Notes: a model not told the origin generated them from the letters alone. Positions 52,124 to 63,978 are shown, counted from the stretch's first letter. The stretch is 64,000 nucleotides of DNA from Lyngbya sp. HA4199-MV5 (GCA_019359375.1 JAHHHL010000001.1:62001-126000), one strand, 5' to 3'. Made by a program: numbers and translations.

Positions 52124-53065
52124 TCAACCATTTCCCGTCCCCTGAACCTGCTCTACCGCTAGCCCCGTCAACTGAGCTACTTGCTCTACCGTCAGCCCTT
52201 GTTGCAACAACTTCAGCGCCACCTGTCGGAGTTGTGTCTCTGCCTGTGTTGCCCGTTCCGCATCCGTTGGCAGCCAGTTTTCCTGGTCGTCATACCAGCG
52301 CAACCAGTGGCGTGTCACACCCTCAAACGCTCCCTGCCATAGTCCTAAACCCAACCCTAATTCTGGAATCCAGAGGCGTGGTTGCGTTGGGTCAAGCGTC
52401 TGTTCTTGATACCGTCCCCCCGTCAATTGAAAGAAACGCACCCGATTTGTATAGCGGCTGAACACGATGTAATAGGGAACCCGCAAGATTTGCTCGTAAA
52501 CGTCCCACTTGCGTGGTGGTGTCTCTCTGGTCGCCCGACCATTCCCCACTGTTGGTACGGCATCCGTTGAGCGACTTGATACAGGAGGTCCCAAACCACC
52601 GTCCTCACCCAAATCTGCGTACTCTCCCAGGTCTTCTTTCTCGGTGCCCGGTGACAGCAACTCCACCACCACAAAGGGATCAACCCCTTCCTGCCAGATC
52701 ACATAGCTCGATCGCAAATCTGTTCCATCGTAGAGACGAGGCACCCCTACCACTAAAAACCAATCTGGACGTTTATACCACTGAGGCTGGCGCACATCAT
52801 AGTAAAGGTTGAGCTCCGTCCCTGTAAAAAGTTGGTCTCGCGCATAACCGCTAAGACGCAGCGTTGCACTCAACAACTGGGGTTGCAGATCGTGAAATTC
52901 ATCCGGCAAACCAGACTCAAACATATTCTCTTTGTCGCAGTTTTGCTGCCAGAGAGAATGTGTTTGTTCAGCGTCTTCACTGGGCAGATCATACATTGTT
53001 GGCAGCGTTTCCCTCGGCGAGAGAGGCGGCTCCACTTGCGGTACAGGGTAAGAACGCTGATTCAT
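52124..53065 (-). CDS. Uma2-family (DUF820) endonuclease-like protein with an internal insert
   Basis: A 313-residue Uma2 member. Core motifs are YKRPDWFLVVGVPRLYDGTD, VVVELLSPGTEKEDLGEYAD, KWDVYEQILRVPYYIVFSRY and RLWIPELGLGLGLWQG. Between EYAD and KWDVYEQ there is a loop of about 35 residues (GLGPPVSSRSTDAVPTVGNG, RATRETPP) that is longer than in the other Uma2 proteins here and looks like a repeat-derived insertion. The C-terminal helical end has LLQQGLTVEQVAQLTGLAVE, a repeated activity-of-helix motif usual in this group. Confidence 0.85.
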   Translation of the reverse strand: MNQRSYPVPQVEPPLSPRETLPTMYDLPSEDAEQTHSLWQQNCDKENMFESGLPDEFHDLQPQLLSATLRLSGYARDQLFTGTELNLYYDVRQPQWYKRPDWFLVVGVPRLYDGTDLRSSYVIWQEGVDPFVVVELLSPGTEKEDLGEYADLGEDGGLGPPVSSRSTDAVPTVGNGRATRETPPRKWDVYEQILRVPYYIVFSRYTNRVRFFQLTGGRYQEQTLDPTQPRLWIPELGLGLGLWQGAFEGVTRHWLRWYDDQENWLPTDAERATQAETQLRQVALKLLQQGLTVEQVAQLTGLAVEQVQGTGNG

Positions 53066-53149
53066 AGGAGAAGTGGGAGGTACCAGACTTAACCTTCATT
53101 GTGCCTTAAGGCTCAAGCAGTTCCAGCGTTTGCTTCAGCATTGATTGCT

Positions 53150-53360
53150 TTCGTTGCAGTCGTTGTAGCTCTGGCTCAAGCGTTTGCTACTAACGTTCAA
53201 TCATTCATAAGGAATGCTTAAACCTTTGCTACTTTTGTTTAAGCATTTGTTGCTTTCATTACAGGTGTTGTAGCTCTGACTCAAGCATTTGCTACTAACG
53301 TTCAATCATTCATAAGGAATGCTTAAGCATTTACAGCATTTACTTAAGTGTTTGTTGCTT
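53150..53360. repeat. Tandem repeats of about 106 bp in an AT-rich spacer
   Basis: The stretch TTGTAGCTCTGGCTCAAGCG and the following TTTGCTACTAACGTTCAATCATTCATAAGGAATGCTTAA (about 53163-53222) recurs at about 53269-53327 with few changes. Within it the shorter word AAGC(A/G)TTTG(C/T)T recurs several times. The whole 53066-53601 spacer upstream of the Uma2 gene and MITE copy C has no credible ORF. Confidence 0.8.
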
Positions 53361-53601
53361 TTGTTCTTTAGCGAGTAAGTCACGTTAAAGCGTTAGCAAC
53401 CCTAGTTCAAAGATTTTGTTATTTTCTTTGAATGGTGTTTTGCAGCCATCCATTGCCAAAGCGATGGGAGCGATCGCATCTACTTCCTGCGCCCTTTGGT
53501 AAAGGAACAATCCTGATTTTGGGAGCCTTGCGTGGCAAAATTTCTAAGCAGGGCAATCTTCTCTGTTGTGTAAGCAGTGGAACGTTTGCCATCATCTTTT
53601 G

Positions 53602-53732
53602 CTAGGGGCTGTCATCAATTACTACTACACATTACTTGCAGCAAGGGTTCCAGCCCCTAGCTTGGTATGTTGGGGCGGGCGCGATCATGCTGATACCGCA
53701 AGGTTTTGGAGTTAATTGATGACGCGCCCTAG
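53602..53732. mobile_element. MITE-like element, copy C (forward orientation)
   Basis: 131 bp, CTAG to CTAG, closest to copy B. It begins CTAGGGGCTGTCATCAATTA and ends TTAATTGATGACGCGCCCTAG minus its first base, with the internal CAGCCCCTAG pairing arm. Confidence 0.9.
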
Positions 53733-53878
53733 TGTAAACTCCTCCGTCTGCATTGCCCATTGCAGCCATCCCACAACCAGCAAGCCAGTTAAACCGTCCT
53801 TTTTGTTGGGTGCGATCGCGCCTCAGTCATCATCAAGTGTTTACCATAGAGGCAGTCAATTACAGTGAGACCTTAGCG

Positions 53879-54310
53879 ATGCGACTCCTTCACACCATGC
53901 TCCGTGTTGGCAACTTAGACGAATCCCTCCAGTTCTACTGCGATGTACTCGGCATGACGCTGCTGCGTCGCAAAGATTATCCCGGTGGCGAATTTACGCT
54001 GGCGTTTGTGGGCTACGGCGATGAAGCTGATCACACCGTCCTGGAACTCACCTATAACTGGGGTACCGATCGCTACGATCTAGGCGATGGCTACGGTCAC
54101 ATTGCGATCGGTGTAGACGATATCTATGCAACGTGTGAAACCATTCGCGATCGAGGCGGCAAAGTCACCCGCGAACCCGGTCCTATGAAACACGGTTCCA
54201 CCGTCATTGCCTTCGTCGAAGATCCTAATGGCTACAAGGTTGAGTTGATTCAACAAAGTAAACAGACGGCAGCAGCAGCAGCACAACAGCCTCAGGCGGC
54301 GAGTGTTTGA
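53879..54310 (+). CDS. gloA: Lactoylglutathione lyase (glyoxalase I)
   Basis: A 143-residue enzyme that converts the methylglyoxal-glutathione hemithioacetal to lactoylglutathione. The start at 53879 ([20 protein letters not shown]) is the usual one; a longer frame from 53753 runs back towards the MITE. Metal ligands are visible as His5, Glu near 56 (VLELTYNWG), His74 (GYGHIAIGV) and Glu122 (GYKVELIQ). The pattern is of the E. coli-like Ni-dependent type. The C-terminus has an added Ala/Gln tail ([14 protein letters not shown]), shaded by repetitive sequence. Confidence 0.94.
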   Translation: MRLLHTMLRVGNLDESLQFYCDVLGMTLLRRKDYPGGEFTLAFVGYGDEADHTVLELTYNWGTDRYDLGDGYGHIAIGVDDIYATCETIRDRGGKVTREPGPMKHGSTVIAFVEDPNGYKVELIQQSKQTAAAAAQQPQAASV

Positions 54311-54400
54311 GAGAAGGCAGAGGGCAGAGGGCAGGAGGCAGAAGGGAAGCAAAACTCATACCCCTTACTCCTCACCCCTCTCTCCTCACCTCCAATTACC
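54311..54400. repeat. Intergenic STRR heptamer arrays
   Basis: GGCAGAG/GGCAGGA and CTCCTCA/CCTCTCT units lie between gloA and the porin gene. Confidence 0.75.
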
Positions 54401-54477
54401 GTGTAAACTCCTGATAGGGTTCAGCCAGGGCTGTCTTTTTGTACAGGCAGACCTTAAGACCGTGTGAGGAGCGGAGT

Positions 54478-56115
54478 GTGAGTAAAAAAAATTGGCTGGC
54501 TGGCGGGTTGAGCAGTCTGGGAATGCTTTGTCAGGTTTTGCCTGGATGGGCAGCGCCCGTGCAGAGTGATAGCCATGTTCAAGCAGCAACGATTCCAGAT
54601 GCAGTGGAGCCGTTGGACGATCGCGCTGGGTCGCCCTGTGCTACGACCCCGCAACAGATTCAGCCCGATGTCCTGGAAGCAGGGTGCGAATCGGCATTTG
54701 ACGGCTCAATGGCGCAGGTGCGATCGGTGAATGAACTCAGCGATGTGCGCCCTACCGATTGGGCGTATCAGACATTGCAGACGCTTGCTGAACGCTACGG
54801 CGTGGCGATCGGTTATCCTGATGGCACCTTTCGCGGCAACCAGGCGCTGACCCGCAACGAATTTGCGGCGGCACTGTCACGGGTGCTGGATGAGATTTCC
54901 CAGCAGTTTGCGACCGGGCAGGGGAATGTCACTCAACTGAGAGAGGACTTTGCGACGCTACAACAGCTTCAGGCATCCTATGGGACGATCGCCGCTGATT
55001 TGCGCGATCGATCGAACCAGCTTGAGACGCAAATTACCACCCTAGAGCGGCAGGGCTTTTCGACCACCACAAAGCTATCCGGGCAAACGGTTTTAGGGTT
55101 AACGAACGGTTCTAATGCACGCAGCACGGTGCTGGCAAGGACTCGTCTGAGCTTAATCACCAGTTTTGCGCCAAACAGCATCCTCTCAACGCAACTGGAG
55201 GTCGGCAATAACGGTAACGACGCGATCGGGCGTGCCCACAATCGGGGACAAAACCTGCTGGGCACGCTGGGCTTACTAGCCGATGGGGGTGGTTTGAACT
55301 ACGTCGCCGTCGATACTGCCGTGCAGCTACGCAAGTTGTCTTACACGTTCCAGCCTGCCCCTGATTTCAGCCTTACGGTAGGCGCACGTCTGTTGCCACG
55401 AGACTTCATTGACTACAATCGCTTTGCCAACGACGTAGATAGCGATCCGACGAAGAACTTTTCCTCCAGCTTTTTTACCAACAACCCGCTGATTGTGCAG
55501 AATCAGATCGATCGGACGGGGGGTGCAGGAGCCGCCCTGACCTGGAAAGCACCCCAGTTTCCCCTTACGGTACGAGCGCTCTACGTTGCAGCCGATGCTG
55601 AACGACCGAATGGGGGCATTACAGAAGGCGGCTTGTTTGGCGATCGCAACCAGGGCAGCCTGGAAGTGGAGTACGACTTCACTAAAAACATCGTGGCGCG
55701 CCTCCAGTTCACCAAAGCAACGGTGAATAATGTGGATATTTTTGCAGGTGGACTCAACGCTGAATGGGCGTTCAATCGAGATTTTGCAGTGTTTGGTCGC
55801 TTTGCGATCGGCAGCTACAACGGTTTCAATCCCCTGCTCAATCAAACCTTAGACCTCAATCCCAAAAGCTGGTCGATCGGGTTTGTGGCGCGGCGGTTGA
55901 TCATCCCTGGCTCTACTGCTGGGGTAGCGATCGGACAACCCTTCATTGAAAAAGATCTGGGCGATGCGACCCAAACAAACTTTGAAATGTTCTACAGCTT
56001 CTTGCTCAACGACAGCATCAGCGTGACCCCTGCCCTCACCGTCGTCAGCAATCCCAACAACCGCGATCGCGGTACCATCTTTGAATGGTTGCTGCGGCTG
56101 GTGTATTCATTTTGA
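54478..56115 (+). CDS. SLH-domain iron-uptake-type porin (OprB-like)
   Basis: A 545-residue outer-membrane protein with a GTG start at 54478 after GAGGAGCGG. A signal peptide (WLAGGLSSLGMLCQVLPGWA) is followed by an SLH domain that anchors to peptidoglycan-linked polysaccharide (VRPTDWAYQTLQTLAERYG; IGYPDGTFRGNQALTRNEFA), a coiled-coil spacer (about 135-195), and a beta barrel of about 340 residues (TTKLSGQTVLGL onward) ending in VYSF with the terminal aromatic residue. This is the main cyanobacterial porin type, linked to iron and small inorganic ion uptake. Confidence 0.9.
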   Translation: MSKKNWLAGGLSSLGMLCQVLPGWAAPVQSDSHVQAATIPDAVEPLDDRAGSPCATTPQQIQPDVLEAGCESAFDGSMAQVRSVNELSDVRPTDWAYQTLQTLAERYGVAIGYPDGTFRGNQALTRNEFAAALSRVLDEISQQFATGQGNVTQLREDFATLQQLQASYGTIAADLRDRSNQLETQITTLERQGFSTTTKLSGQTVLGLTNGSNARSTVLARTRLSLITSFAPNSILSTQLEVGNNGNDAIGRAHNRGQNLLGTLGLLADGGGLNYVAVDTAVQLRKLSYTFQPAPDFSLTVGARLLPRDFIDYNRFANDVDSDPTKNFSSSFFTNNPLIVQNQIDRTGGAGAALTWKAPQFPLTVRALYVAADAERPNGGITEGGLFGDRNQGSLEVEYDFTKNIVARLQFTKATVNNVDIFAGGLNAEWAFNRDFAVFGRFAIGSYNGFNPLLNQTLDLNPKSWSIGFVARRLIIPGSTAGVAIGQPFIEKDLGDATQTNFEMFYSFLLNDSISVTPALTVVSNPNNRDRGTIFEWLLRLVYSF

Positions 56116-56122
56116 GGGATCG

Positions 56123-56150
56123 GTCGGGACATTGCAGGCAACGTCCCGAC
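56123..56150 (+). terminator. Inverted repeat after the porin gene
   Basis: GTCGGGAC (56123-56130) and GTCCCGAC (56143-56150) form a perfect 8-bp stem with a 12-nt loop, eight bases after the porin stop. It resembles the GTAGGGACGTT palindromes elsewhere and may act as a terminator, though the following T-run is poor. Confidence 0.5.
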
Positions 56151-56217
56151 AGGAGATTCTCGCTATACTGAAAACGCTGGTATACCGCATTTTTACTTAT
56201 CATCTTTAGACTCACAC

Positions 56218-58911
<2,694 letters not shown>

Positions 58912-59089
58912 TCGATCGTGGCACGTTACAGGTTAGGAATGGGAATTAAATAACCTTGACGTTTGGTCGGTTAGGTTGAGTTTACGTAGCTTGCTTCCCG
59001 CAGGATAACCTAACGTCTGCGGGCGTGTTTGGTTTCACGTTGTTCAAGTCAATCGCTACCAAACGTCGATCTGATTGACTTCTCATTGC

Positions 59090-59219
59090 CTAGGGCGTGT
59101 CATCAATTAGCTCCGAATCTTGCGGTATCAGCATCATCGCGCCCGCCCCAACTCACCAGGCTAGGGGCTGGAACCCTTGCTGCAATTGATGTGTAGTATT
59201 AATTGATGACAGCCCCTAG
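59090..59219. mobile_element. MITE-like element, copy D (reverse orientation)
   Basis: 130 bp, beginning CTAGGGCGTGTCATCAATTA and ending TTGATGACAGCCCCTAG. The end at 59216-59219 overlaps the TAG stop codon of the P450 gene on the minus strand. Confidence 0.9.
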
Positions 59220-60601
59220 CCTCTAATGCCCACGGCTGAAGGAGAACTGCGTCGTGCGATCGCGCTGAGCCGAAAGTTTTTGGAGGGCACAAACGTAATG
59301 CCGCGCCGTTCTGGTTTAACGGTACCTTGCGTTGTTGCGACCAACTCATACCGAGCCAGAATCGTTCCGAGCACCAGCTTCATCTCATAGAGCGAGAAGG
59401 CAGCACCAATGCAACTCCGTGAGCCACCGCCAAAAGGTAGAAACTCGGAGGGCGAAAATTTTTGGTGCAGAAAGCGGTCTGGTTGAAACTGATCAGGATT
59501 GGAATAAGTTTGAGCGCGGCGATGCGCCAGGTAAATGCAGGGAATGACAATAGTGCCAGGTTCAAAAGCGTAACCGCCAATTTCCACAGGCTCTTTGACC
59601 TTGCGCGGCTGGGAGATGAGCGCGATCGGGTAAAGCCGCAGGGACTCTTTGCAAACGGCTGTTAAGTAGGGAAGCTGAGCCAGTCGATCGGGGTTGGGAT
59701 CATGTCCCAATGGCTCCAGTTCTTGCCGGAGTCGCTTCAACACCGATCGCTCTTGATGCACCCAATAAAACGCCCAAGAAAGCGCGGATGCCGTCGTTTC
59801 ATGCCCCAACAGCAGCAGCGTCATGAGCTGATCGCGCAGTTCCTCATCGGTCATGCCCTGCCCTGCCTCATCCCGTGCCGCTAGCAGCAAGGTCAAAACA
59901 TCCTCCCGCGAAGGGTCAAACTGCGATCGTCGCGCTCGAATTTCGGCATACACCAACTCATCAATTTGCTGTTGTTGTCGCAAAAACGCACCCCAGGGAC
60001 TCCAGCTACCCAGGTTTTGTTGCAGCAGGGGAAAGAAAAACTGGCTGGAGTAGAGGGGCGATGTCACCGACTCTAGTAGGGTGTGAAGCAATTGCTTGAG
60101 CTGGTGATAACGCGATCCAGGAGTCATTCCAAACACCACGCGCAAGATCACCCGCAGCGAAATTTCAGAGGTAGTATCCCGAATGGAAAAGGGCTGATGC
60201 AGCGACCAGTCTGCAATGACTTGCCGGGTCAGATCGCAGATGAGTTGCCCATAGGTACGCATCCGATCGCCATGTAGCGGCGGCATGAGAAGCTGTCGTT
60301 GCTGTTGGTGTGGCTCACCATCGAGCATCATGAGCGAGCGATCGCCCGTCAATGGTCGAAACACATGAGTGACCTTACCCAACTCAAACCGATCGGCTGG
60401 AGCGGTAAAAATCTGCGCGATCGCGGCTGGATTTCCAGTAAAGACCACAGGCGGCGATTGCCAGCCCAGCACTCTGGTCGTAAAGGTGTCACCATATCGC
60501 TGGGTGCAGCGTTCAAGAAACTCAATAGGCTGAGCAACCAGCGCCAGGGTTTGGAGCAGCGAGGGTTGGTGTAACCCTTCTGGTAAAGTAGTCAAACTCA
60601 T
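59216..60601 (-). CDS. Cytochrome P450, CYP110-like
   Basis: A 461-residue soluble monooxygenase. Motifs: the I-helix LLLLGHETTASALSWAFYWV, EXXR in KESLRLYPIALISQPRKV, and the haem loop FLPFGGGSRSCIGAAFSLYE with the haem-binding Cys397. The N-terminal PEGLHQPSLLQTLALVAQPI and the overall pattern match CYP110, the P450 family widespread in filamentous cyanobacteria, with members acting on fatty acids or terpenes. The last residues (SSPSAVGIRG) run into a MITE whose terminal CTAG gives the stop. No terpene synthase or ferredoxin gene is adjacent. Confidence 0.92.
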   Translation of the reverse strand: MSLTTLPEGLHQPSLLQTLALVAQPIEFLERCTQRYGDTFTTRVLGWQSPPVVFTGNPAAIAQIFTAPADRFELGKVTHVFRPLTGDRSLMMLDGEPHQQQRQLLMPPLHGDRMRTYGQLICDLTRQVIADWSLHQPFSIRDTTSEISLRVILRVVFGMTPGSRYHQLKQLLHTLLESVTSPLYSSQFFFPLLQQNLGSWSPWGAFLRQQQQIDELVYAEIRARRSQFDPSREDVLTLLLAARDEAGQGMTDEELRDQLMTLLLLGHETTASALSWAFYWVHQERSVLKRLRQELEPLGHDPNPDRLAQLPYLTAVCKESLRLYPIALISQPRKVKEPVEIGGYAFEPGTIVIPCIYLAHRRAQTYSNPDQFQPDRFLHQKFSPSEFLPFGGGSRSCIGAAFSLYEMKLVLGTILARYELVATTQGTVKPERRGITFVPSKNFRLSAIARRSSPSAVGIRG

Positions 60602-60663
60602 GAATGAGCGAGGGGTGAGGGGTGAGGGATGAGGGCTAAAGGATGAAGGCTAAAAGGTCAGCG

Positions 60664-61449
60664 ATGGGGTATCGGTTCTATTACAAAATGTACGGTTGTC
60701 GAGATCTGCCAGTGGTGCTGTTTTTGCACGGGTTTATGGGCAGTCATGCTGATTTTGACACAGCGATCGCCCCTCTAGCGTCTCACGTTTGCTGCCTCAC
60801 GGTTGATTTGCCCGGTCATGGTCAGACGATCGTCGAAGGCGATGCTGACCTTTACACCATGCCACAAACCGCAGACGCGATCGTGGCGTGGCTTGATCGT
60901 CTGCACCTTTCGCGCTGTTTTCTAGTGGGTTACTCAATGGGTGGACGGTTGGCGCTTTACCTGGCGCTGCATTTTCCCCAACGCTTCCCAAAAGTGGTGC
61001 TGGAATCTGCCTCTCCCGGTTTGAAAACGGACGTTGAACGAGCGGCGCGGTTACAGCACGATCGCACCCTGGCAGACCAGCTCGAAGCCGATTTCCCGTC
61101 CTTTCTGTCTAATTGGTACAGCCAGCCATTGTTTCAGACGTTGCGTCATCATCCCGCCTTTGAGCAAGTGCAGGCACGACGATCCCAAAACCGTCCTCCA
61201 GAGCTAGCAAAAGCATTACGTCAACTCAGCACAGGGTTGCAGCCGTCTCTGTGGAAATCTTTACCACACCATACGCAACCGCTTTTGCTGCTGGTGGGAG
61301 ACCGCGATCGCAAATTTTGTGCCATCAATCAAGCTATTGCAGACGACTGCCCAGTAGCTCAACTACAGATCATTCCTGCTTGCGGTCACGTTGTCCATCT
61401 GGAGCAGCCACACGCTTTTACAACGTCTGTGCAAGCGTTCTTGCAGTGA
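60664..61449 (+). CDS. menH: 2-Succinyl-6-hydroxy-2,4-cyclohexadiene-1-carboxylate synthase (MenH)
   Basis: A 261-residue alpha/beta hydrolase that removes pyruvate from SEPHCHC in phylloquinone synthesis. The start at 60664 (MGYRFYYKMYGCRD) is preferred over 60643, which lies in a heptamer array. Motifs: VLFLHGFMGSHADFD, VDLPGHGQT, the nucleophile in LVGYSMGGRLALYLAL, LVGDRDRKF with the Asp, and CGHVVHLEQPHAF with the His. These are the MenH hallmarks. No other men genes are adjacent. Confidence 0.88.
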   Translation: MGYRFYYKMYGCRDLPVVLFLHGFMGSHADFDTAIAPLASHVCCLTVDLPGHGQTIVEGDADLYTMPQTADAIVAWLDRLHLSRCFLVGYSMGGRLALYLALHFPQRFPKVVLESASPGLKTDVERAARLQHDRTLADQLEADFPSFLSNWYSQPLFQTLRHHPAFEQVQARRSQNRPPELAKALRQLSTGLQPSLWKSLPHHTQPLLLLVGDRDRKFCAINQAIADDCPVAQLQIIPACGHVVHLEQPHAFTTSVQAFLQ

Positions 61450-61503
61450 GACAAACTGCCCAATGCCACTTTTTAAGGATCGCGGCTTAAATAAGATCGA
61501 ACA

Positions 61504-61634
61504 TTAGGGCGCGTCATCAATTCAGCTTCAAAACCTTTGGTATCAGCATTGTCGCGCCCGTCCTAACACACGGAGCTAGGGGCTGGAACCCTTGCTAAAA
61601 GGTATGTGTAGTCGTAATTGATGACAGCCCCTAG
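61504..61634. mobile_element. MITE-like element, copy E (reverse orientation)
   Basis: About 131 bp. The left end is TTAGGGCGCGTCATCAATTC (one base off the usual CTAG) and the right end is TAATTGATGACAGCCCCTAG. It lies 54 bp after menH. Confidence 0.85.
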
Positions 61635-61850
61635 TCTTCTGGAGGGGCGATCGGTCGTCCGCCCGTACAAGAAAGTAGCGAAATGATTGAATTCTCATTC
61701 CTAAGGTAGGTACAACAAATTTTCAAGCTTCTAAAGAATTTTGTCTGTTTGACCGTCCAGCCAGTCATTTCTTCGGGTAAAACGGTAAGCAGCACGAGAA
61801 TGTCTCAGGAAGCAAAGGCTATTCTGGTTGCATAGGCATGGCATAAACGC

Positions 61851-62393
61851 ATGAAGAAAGTTCTGTTCATCCTGGGTGAACTGGATGATGACGATATTGA
61901 TTGGGTCATTGAAACAGCCGTTCGGCAGGAGGTTGTGGCTGGCACTGTACTCATTCGTGAAGGGCACCCGATCGACACGCTCTACATTTTGCTGGAGGGC
62001 ACGCTCAGCGTTTCAGTAGCTGCAACGGGCGATCGTGAGATTGCAAAACTCTCCAGCGGCGAAGTGGTTGGCGAGATGTCGTTCATCGATACCCGCCCAC
62101 CTTCTGCCACCGTTACAGCAACTCAAAAAGCACTGGTTCTTTCCATTCCTAGAGAACGACTCGCCACAAAATTGCGCCAGGATATTGGTTTTGCATCACG
62201 CTTTTATCGCGCTCTGGCAATTTTTCTCTCTCATCGGCTGCGAGTAACCGTCAATCAACTGGGCTACGGCAGCAACAATCAGGTTGAAACCACTGAACTA
62301 CCTCAAAATGAGCTAACCCAGGACGCACAAGATAACGTGGCGCTGGCAGAAACTCGACTGAATTGGTTGCTGAGACGGTTGAAAGGGCGATAG
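61851..62393 (+). CDS. Cyclic nucleotide-binding-domain protein
   Basis: A 180-residue protein with a CRP/CAP-type cNMP-binding barrel (about 10-125): EVVAGTVLIREGHPIDTLYI, LLEGTLSVSV, SSGEVVGEMSFIDTRPPSAT with the phosphate-binding cassette, and VLSIPRERLATKLRQD. After the barrel there is a helix (FYRALAIFLSHRLRVTVNQL) and a charged tail. There is no helix-turn-helix, so it is probably a signalling or regulatory subunit rather than a DNA-binding CRP. The start at 61851 is the first good ATG. Confidence 0.88.
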   Translation: MKKVLFILGELDDDDIDWVIETAVRQEVVAGTVLIREGHPIDTLYILLEGTLSVSVAATGDREIAKLSSGEVVGEMSFIDTRPPSATVTATQKALVLSIPRERLATKLRQDIGFASRFYRALAIFLSHRLRVTVNQLGYGSNNQVETTELPQNELTQDAQDNVALAETRLNWLLRRLKGR

Positions 62394-62535
62394 GAGACAG
62401 AAGGCAGAAGGCAGAAGGCAGTAGGCAGTAGGCAGTAGGGAGTAGGGCTAAAAAGCTGACCGCTGACCGCTGATGGCTCAATCAACTCTTCACTCTTCAC
62501 TCCTTACCCCTCACTCCTCACCCCTTCCCCGGAAC
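62394..62535. repeat. Intergenic STRR heptamer arrays
   Basis: GGCAGAA, GGCAGTA, (A/T)GACCGC, ACTCTTC and CCTCACT units follow the stop of the cyclic-nucleotide-binding gene. Confidence 0.8.
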
Positions 62536-62585
62536 CTTCTAATCTCTCATCAAGTCTATGAAGCATCTAATGCGGGTGACTCCTT

Positions 62586-63263
62586 ATGGTTAACTTTCGT
62601 CGATGGCAGTCGGGTACTGCTTTTGCAATAGCTCTAAGTATGGCTTCAACTGCGATCGCTCCTCTGGCGATCGCCTCTACCGCTACAGCAACTCCTTCCC
62701 CTTATCGGGTGGCGCAGCTTTTTCCGTCACAACAGTCGCCTCGCCGCCTTGCGATTCCCACTGGCACGCAACTGCCTGTGAGGTATGATGGTGCCGAAAA
62801 AATTGTCGTTTCACCAACCGAAACAAGCCCTCTGACACTGCTGCTTGCCAGAAACATTCGCTCCTCTAACGGGCAGATTCTGGTGAGAGCAGGTAGCCAA
62901 ATTAGAGGGGAATTGAGACCTGTAGACGGAGGGTCGCAGTTTTATGCTCAAGAGATTACGTTGGAAAATGGCACCGTTTTGCCGATCGATGCCACGTCTG
63001 AAGTGGTGACGAAAACCCAAGAGATCGTTCCAGGGACAAACACAGATGCGGTGCTCAAGGGAGCAGCGATCGGGGCAGGGGCGGCTGCCATTATTTCTGG
63101 CGTAACGGGCAAAAAACGCATTACGCTTGGGAAGATTTTGATTGGTGGCGGTGCTGGTGCCCTGGGTGGTTTGATTTTTGGCAAAAAGCGAGCCGATGTC
63201 ATTGTGGTTAATCCTAATAAGGATCTCACTCTGATCTTAAATTCGCCGCTAGCCTTGCCCTAA
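62586..63263 (+). CDS. Exported glycine-zipper protein of unknown function
   Basis: A 225-residue protein starting MVNFRRWQSGTAFAIALSMA with a signal peptide ending near TATA/TPS. A middle domain (IPTGTQLPVRYDGAEKIVVS; SQIRGELRPVDGGSQFYAQE) looks beta-rich. It is followed by a Gly-rich hydrophobic stretch (AIGAGAAAIISGVTGKKRIT and LIGGGAGALGGLIFGKKRAD), a glycine-zipper type membrane-inserting motif. Proteins of this shape are common in cyanobacteria and resemble the TrbI/VirB10-like C-terminal fold only weakly. Function unknown. Confidence 0.7.
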   Translation: MVNFRRWQSGTAFAIALSMASTAIAPLAIASTATATPSPYRVAQLFPSQQSPRRLAIPTGTQLPVRYDGAEKIVVSPTETSPLTLLLARNIRSSNGQILVRAGSQIRGELRPVDGGSQFYAQEITLENGTVLPIDATSEVVTKTQEIVPGTNTDAVLKGAAIGAGAAAIISGVTGKKRITLGKILIGGGAGALGGLIFGKKRADVIVVNPNKDLTLILNSPLALP

Positions 63264-63675
63264 CCGGCATGACTGGAAAGTCTACGCCACGATCGTTGCG
63301 ATAACAGGCTTGAAATGACCTTATGCGCTCTGAAGTCTGCGCTCTAGAAGAGGCGATGGCTAACAGAATTGGGCATCCTCTCACCCCGCCCATACTTGAG
63401 CAAGAACGGTTGTCAAGCGGGTAATAAGTAGCACGTTGCCAGCGATCGCAAACGCTTGCTGCGCTCTTGATACGTCTTCTTGTCCAAGCATGTAGCCCCT
63501 AAATCGTTCTCTATCTTTCGGCTTGAATCGGTTGTGCTAGAGTTCTCTCTGAAGAGAGACTGTTAAAGGCGATTGCTCCTAGTAAATTGTTGGTGTGCTA
63601 GCAGGGATGAAGCGAATTGATCAGTACCTTCGTTCTCAAGTAGCACTTTTTCTAACATCAAAACCGGAGAGTATC
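63264..63675. other. Intergenic region without a recognised gene
   Basis: About 410 bp between the glycine-zipper gene and csbD-like gene. An in-frame ORF upstream of csbD (from 63595) gives 27 extra residues but has no ribosome-binding site. No hairpin terminator or tRNA was seen. Confidence 0.5.
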
Positions 63676-63858
63676 ATGAGCTTAGAAGATAGAATCAAGG
63701 CGACTGCCAAAAATGTTGAAGGTAAGATTCAAGAAGTCGTTGGAGATGTTACCGGCGATCCTCAGGCAAAGGCAGAAGGTCAAGCGAAGCAAGCAGAGGC
63801 TTCAGGACGACACACCGTAGAAAATGTGAAAGACAACGTGAAGAAAATGATTGACTAG
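63676..63858 (+). CDS. CsbD-family stress protein
   Basis: A 60-residue hydrophilic protein (MSLEDRIKATAKNVEGKIQE, then VGDVTGDPQAKAEGQAKQAE). The family repeats AKxxEGKxQEVxGxxTGDxxxxAEGxxxQ are exactly present and the length is standard. CsbD proteins are induced by general stress in many bacteria, with unknown biochemical role. The start at 63676 is preferred to the upstream in-frame codon at 63595. Confidence 0.93.
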   Translation: MSLEDRIKATAKNVEGKIQEVVGDVTGDPQAKAEGQAKQAEASGRHTVENVKDNVKKMID

Positions 63859-63935
63859 AGACCTGTTCTCTGTAAACTTTCGTTTCTTTAAAGCACGTCT
63901 TTGAAGATTCTCACTCCCTGTAACAAGGCTGATCC

Positions 63936-63978
63936 AAGAAGGGTTGAACGCAGATTGTGTTTCAAGCCTTCTTTTTTT
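63936..63978 (+). terminator. Rho-independent terminator after the CsbD gene
   Basis: AAGAAGGGTTGAA (63936-63948) pairs with TTCAAGCCTTCTT (63961-63973) over thirteen positions with one mismatch, followed by a run of Ts to 63978. It lies 78 bp after the stop codon. Confidence 0.85.

Noticed and set aside
53150-53360. Possible CRISPR or replication iterons
   Set aside because: Only two long units with no regular spacer lengths and no replication gene nearby.
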